Shown: positions 6,099 to 7,716 of the stretch, one piece after another | Layout: each line of letters begins with the position of its first letter | How positions within the stretch are numbered: position 1 is the first letter of the stretch | NCBI GenBank assembly: GCA_902783065.1 | Contig: CACZPV010000081.1 | Coordinates: 1-7,716, forward strand | Direction: 5' to 3' | From: an uncultured Ruminococcus sp. | GTDB taxonomy: Bacteria; Bacillota; Clostridia; Oscillospirales; Acutalibacteraceae | Length of the DNA: 7,716 nucleotides | Position numbers and translations under genes: made by a program | The notes under the pieces: model-generated | Database searches by the model: none | What the model saw: only the letters and a program-made list of their open reading frames with translations | What the model was told of the DNA's origin: nothing

Positions 6099-6667
6099 AT
6101 AAGATTAACGTAGGATATGCTATGTGCGGTTCATTCTGTACTATATCCAGATCATTAAAACAGATGCAAAAACTTAAAGACCTCGGTTATCATATCCTAC
6201 CGATCATGTCTTTCAATTTGTTCGGGACAGACACCCGTTTCGGTAAAGCACAGGATATTATTGCCGCCGCTGAAGCAATCAGCGGAAACAGGGTTATTTC
6301 ATCTATCAGAGAAAGTGAACCCATAGGCCCCAAAGAAATGACAGATATTATGATTGTTGCTCCATGCACAGGCAACACTGCCGCCAAACTGGCACTGGGT
6401 ATTACTGATACAACCGTTACAATGGCAGTAAAATCACATTTAAGACAAAAAAAACCTGTACTGATTGCGATTGCAACCAACGATGCATTGGGTGCCTCGG
6501 CACAAAATATCGGCAGGCTAATGAATACAAAACATTATTATTTTGTTCCTTTTTCTCAGGACGATCCGATCAAAAAGCCAAATTCTTTGGTAGCAAATTT
6601 TGAACTTATTCCTCAGGCTTTGGAGTACGCATTAAACGAAACTCAAATGCAGCCTGTTTTAAATTGA
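6095..6667 (+). CDS. dpaB: Dipicolinate synthase subunit B (flavoprotein)
   Basis: DpaB (SpoVFB) is the flavoprotein-like partner of DpaA in dipicolinic acid synthesis in the mother cell during sporulation. The 190-residue protein is near the usual 200. Blocks diagnostic of the family are GYAMCGSFCTI near the N-terminus (phosphate-binding turn of the flavoprotein fold), IVAPCTGNTAAKLA in the middle, and ATNDALGASAQN, RLMNTKHYYFVPF and QDDPIKKPNS towards the C-terminus. GGGGAGG at 6081-6087 lies seven bases before the ATG and inside the end of dpaA, and the ATGA overlap indicates translational coupling. Unlike the B. subtilis cluster, where asd, dapG and dapA follow, this unit ends here and is followed by a terminator. 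All conserved blocks appear intact. Confidence 0.95.
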   Translation: MNKINVGYAMCGSFCTISRSLKQMQKLKDLGYHILPIMSFNLFGTDTRFGKAQDIIAAAEAISGNRVISSIRESEPIGPKEMTDIMIVAPCTGNTAAKLALGITDTTVTMAVKSHLRQKKPVLIAIATNDALGASAQNIGRLMNTKHYYFVPFSQDDPIKKPNSLVANFELIPQALEYALNETQMQPVLN

Positions 6668-6762
6668 CGTCAGTTCTGAGCTTTTCAAAATCACAAATTA
6701 TTTCTACAGATTTATTTAAAGAATAGTATTATAACCATAATCCGTTTTGTTTCTTATAAAAC

Positions 6763-6805
6763 AGAAAAGCCAGTGAATAACAAAAATTCACTGACTTTTC
6801 TTTTT
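6763..6805 (+). terminator. Terminator after dpaB, possibly bidirectional
   Basis: Bases 6763-6778 pair with 6786-6801 over 16 positions with one mismatch and a seven-base loop. The T run after the right arm (6801-6805) gives a plus-strand terminator for dpaAB. On the other strand the outer edge reads as several T's just past the stem (complement of AAAA at 6758-6761), so it may also end the convergent gene whose stop is 135 bases away. Confidence 0.85.
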
Positions 6806-6886
6806 CTATGCGGATCGCATCAAATATTCTCCCTATTGTTTTCACCATCAGATAATTGTAATTCTCAATAAAACCTTGTCCAATGT

Positions 6887-6914
6887 CGGATTAAAACTCA
6901 TAAGTTTTAATCCG
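6887..6914 (-). terminator. Perfect 12-bp hairpin just past the CBM26-like gene
   Basis: Bases 6887-6898 and 6903-6914 are exact reverse complements separated by the four-base loop CATA. It lies 26 bases past the stop of the minus-strand gene. There is no clear T run on the minus strand after it, so it may be an mRNA 3'-end stabilising stem or a weak terminator. The inverted repeat itself is certain; the role is inferred from position. Confidence 0.5.
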
Positions 6915-6939
6915 CAGTCAACGATCAATAACCTTTTCC

Positions 6940-7716
6940 TTAGCTTTTAGCTGCATTCTTTGCTTCTTCATCAATATCATAGGTTTTTCCGTCAACCACA
7001 CTGAGTCCGGGTTTGTTCTGAGTCGGGTATTGTGATTTTCCATCATTAAAGATAACCACCGGATTGCTGATATTCGAAGGAACTTTATACGAATATGTTC
7101 CGTCAGATTCCTTGGTCATTTTTTCTCCGGGCCAGGCAGCGTTCTCTGCACCACCGCCATAAACATATGCATTAATATCACTTCCCCATTTATCCGGTTT
7201 TTTAAGCTTGATAACCGTTTCTCCGGAAGTGGAACCTGCCGAAGCTGCCGCAGAGGAAGTACTGGTCTGAGATGAAGTCTGGCTTTCGGTATTCTCATCA
7301 CCGCCCTTGAACATGAAAAATACAATCACAATCATAGCAATAACCAACGCCGCCACGACAATAATCGGGAGCATAAGACTGCCTTTAGGAGCTGTCGGTG
7401 GTTTTATAACGCTGACATTTGTTCCTCTGATTTCTTTACCGTCAAACTTCATCGGCGCACTCGGTGCATCATCTACATTACTGAAATCATTATATTGCTG
7501 TGCTTGCTGCTGTGAAATACTCTTATCCTGAGCAATTCTCGTCTTAAGATCATTTACATACGACTCTTCATCAAACTGCCCCTTCTTACGCTGAGCATCC
7601 TGAGGAGGAGTAGTATTCCACTGTCTGCCACCGGCACGACCAGACGATTGTGCAGTTGAAGCAGGTCTTTGCTGCTGCGGTACGGGTCTCTGCTGCTGTG
7701 GCTGGGGTGCTGCTGG
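6940..7716 (-). CDS. Membrane-anchored CBM26-like starch-binding protein (5' end outside window)
   Basis: The minus-strand frame stays open from the window edge to a TAG-type stop at 6942-6940, giving 258 visible residues; an internal Met at 7452-7450 has no ribosome binding site and is not the start. Residues 1-about 112 are Gln/Pro-rich and then polar and basic. A single helix spans about 114-136 (LMLPIIVVAALVIAMIVIVFF). Lys/Arg before it and Asp/Glu after it predict N-in, C-out. A Ser/Thr/Ala linker follows, then residues about 167-246 resemble carbohydrate-binding module family 26: KPDKWG, NAYVYGG, AAWPGEKMTKESDGTYSY, VVIFNDGKSQYP. The paired Tyr and the Trp of WPG are the aromatic positions that contact starch in characterised CBM26. 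No catalytic domain is visible. The likely role is starch binding or display at the cell surface. An unseen N-terminal domain could change this view. Confidence 0.85.
   Translation of the reverse strand, partial: PAAPQPQQQRPVPQQQRPASTAQSSGRAGGRQWNTTPPQDAQRKKGQFDEESYVNDLKTRIAQDKSISQQQAQQYNDFSNVDDAPSAPMKFDGKEIRGTNVSVIKPPTAPKGSLMLPIIVVAALVIAMIVIVFFMFKGGDENTESQTSSQTSTSSAAASAGSTSGETVIKLKKPDKWGSDINAYVYGGGAENAAWPGEKMTKESDGTYSYKVPSNISNPVVIFNDGKSQYPTQNKPGLSVVDGKTYDIDEEAKNAAKS

Larger units (their letters stand above)
6668..6939. other. Convergent intergenic region between dpaB and the CBM26-like gene
   Basis: Both flanking genes end here. The stretch is AT-rich and holds two hairpins (6763-6805 and 6887-6914), described separately. 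No ORF with a ribosome binding site and no promoter was seen. Confidence 0.6.

Overview
The window looks like chromosome from a low-GC, spore-forming anaerobe of the Clostridia, most likely a gut Oscillospiraceae/Ruminococcus-type organism. This is inferred from three things: AT-rich sequence with strong GGAGG ribosome binding sites, a dipicolinate synthase gene pair that marks a true endospore former, and a membrane-tethered starch-binding (CBM26-like) protein of the sort seen in starch-degrading Ruminococcus. No mobile element, phage gene, CRISPR array or RNA gene was recognised.

Layout. Bases 1-168 hold the 3' end of an unrecognised charged helical protein. After a gene-free stretch with a near-ideal extended -10 promoter (316-344), bases 471-4847 carry four tightly spaced plus-strand genes: two DUF3592-like membrane proteins with long, low-complexity tails predicted to be cytoplasmic (471-1427 and 1452-2804), a lipoprotein with a transglutaminase-like Cys-His-Asp triad (2861-4117), and a third, clearer DUF3592 membrane protein (4122-4847). 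A 19-bp-stem intrinsic terminator (4914-4958) closes this unit. One promoter and one terminator bracket the four genes, so they look like a single cell-envelope operon of unknown function.

After about 280 bases of non-coding DNA with a possible sigma-K-like promoter, dpaA (5241-6098) and dpaB (6095-6667) overlap by four bases and encode the two subunits that make dipicolinic acid for the spore core. A hairpin terminator (6763-6805), probably bidirectional, separates them from a convergent minus-strand gene (7716-6940, 5' end outside the window). That gene encodes a single-pass membrane protein with a Gln/Pro-rich N-terminus, predicted to be inside the cell, and a C-terminal CBM26-like module, predicted to be outside.

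The least explained part is the four-gene operon. Three proteins share the same small two-helix/extracytoplasmic-domain plan, they sit with a putative surface protein-modifying or peptidase-like lipoprotein, and one carries three copies of a [LI]IKKGSDDPF motif at an exact 25-residue period in a Pro/Gln/Tyr-rich tail. Function is not assignable from sequence alone.
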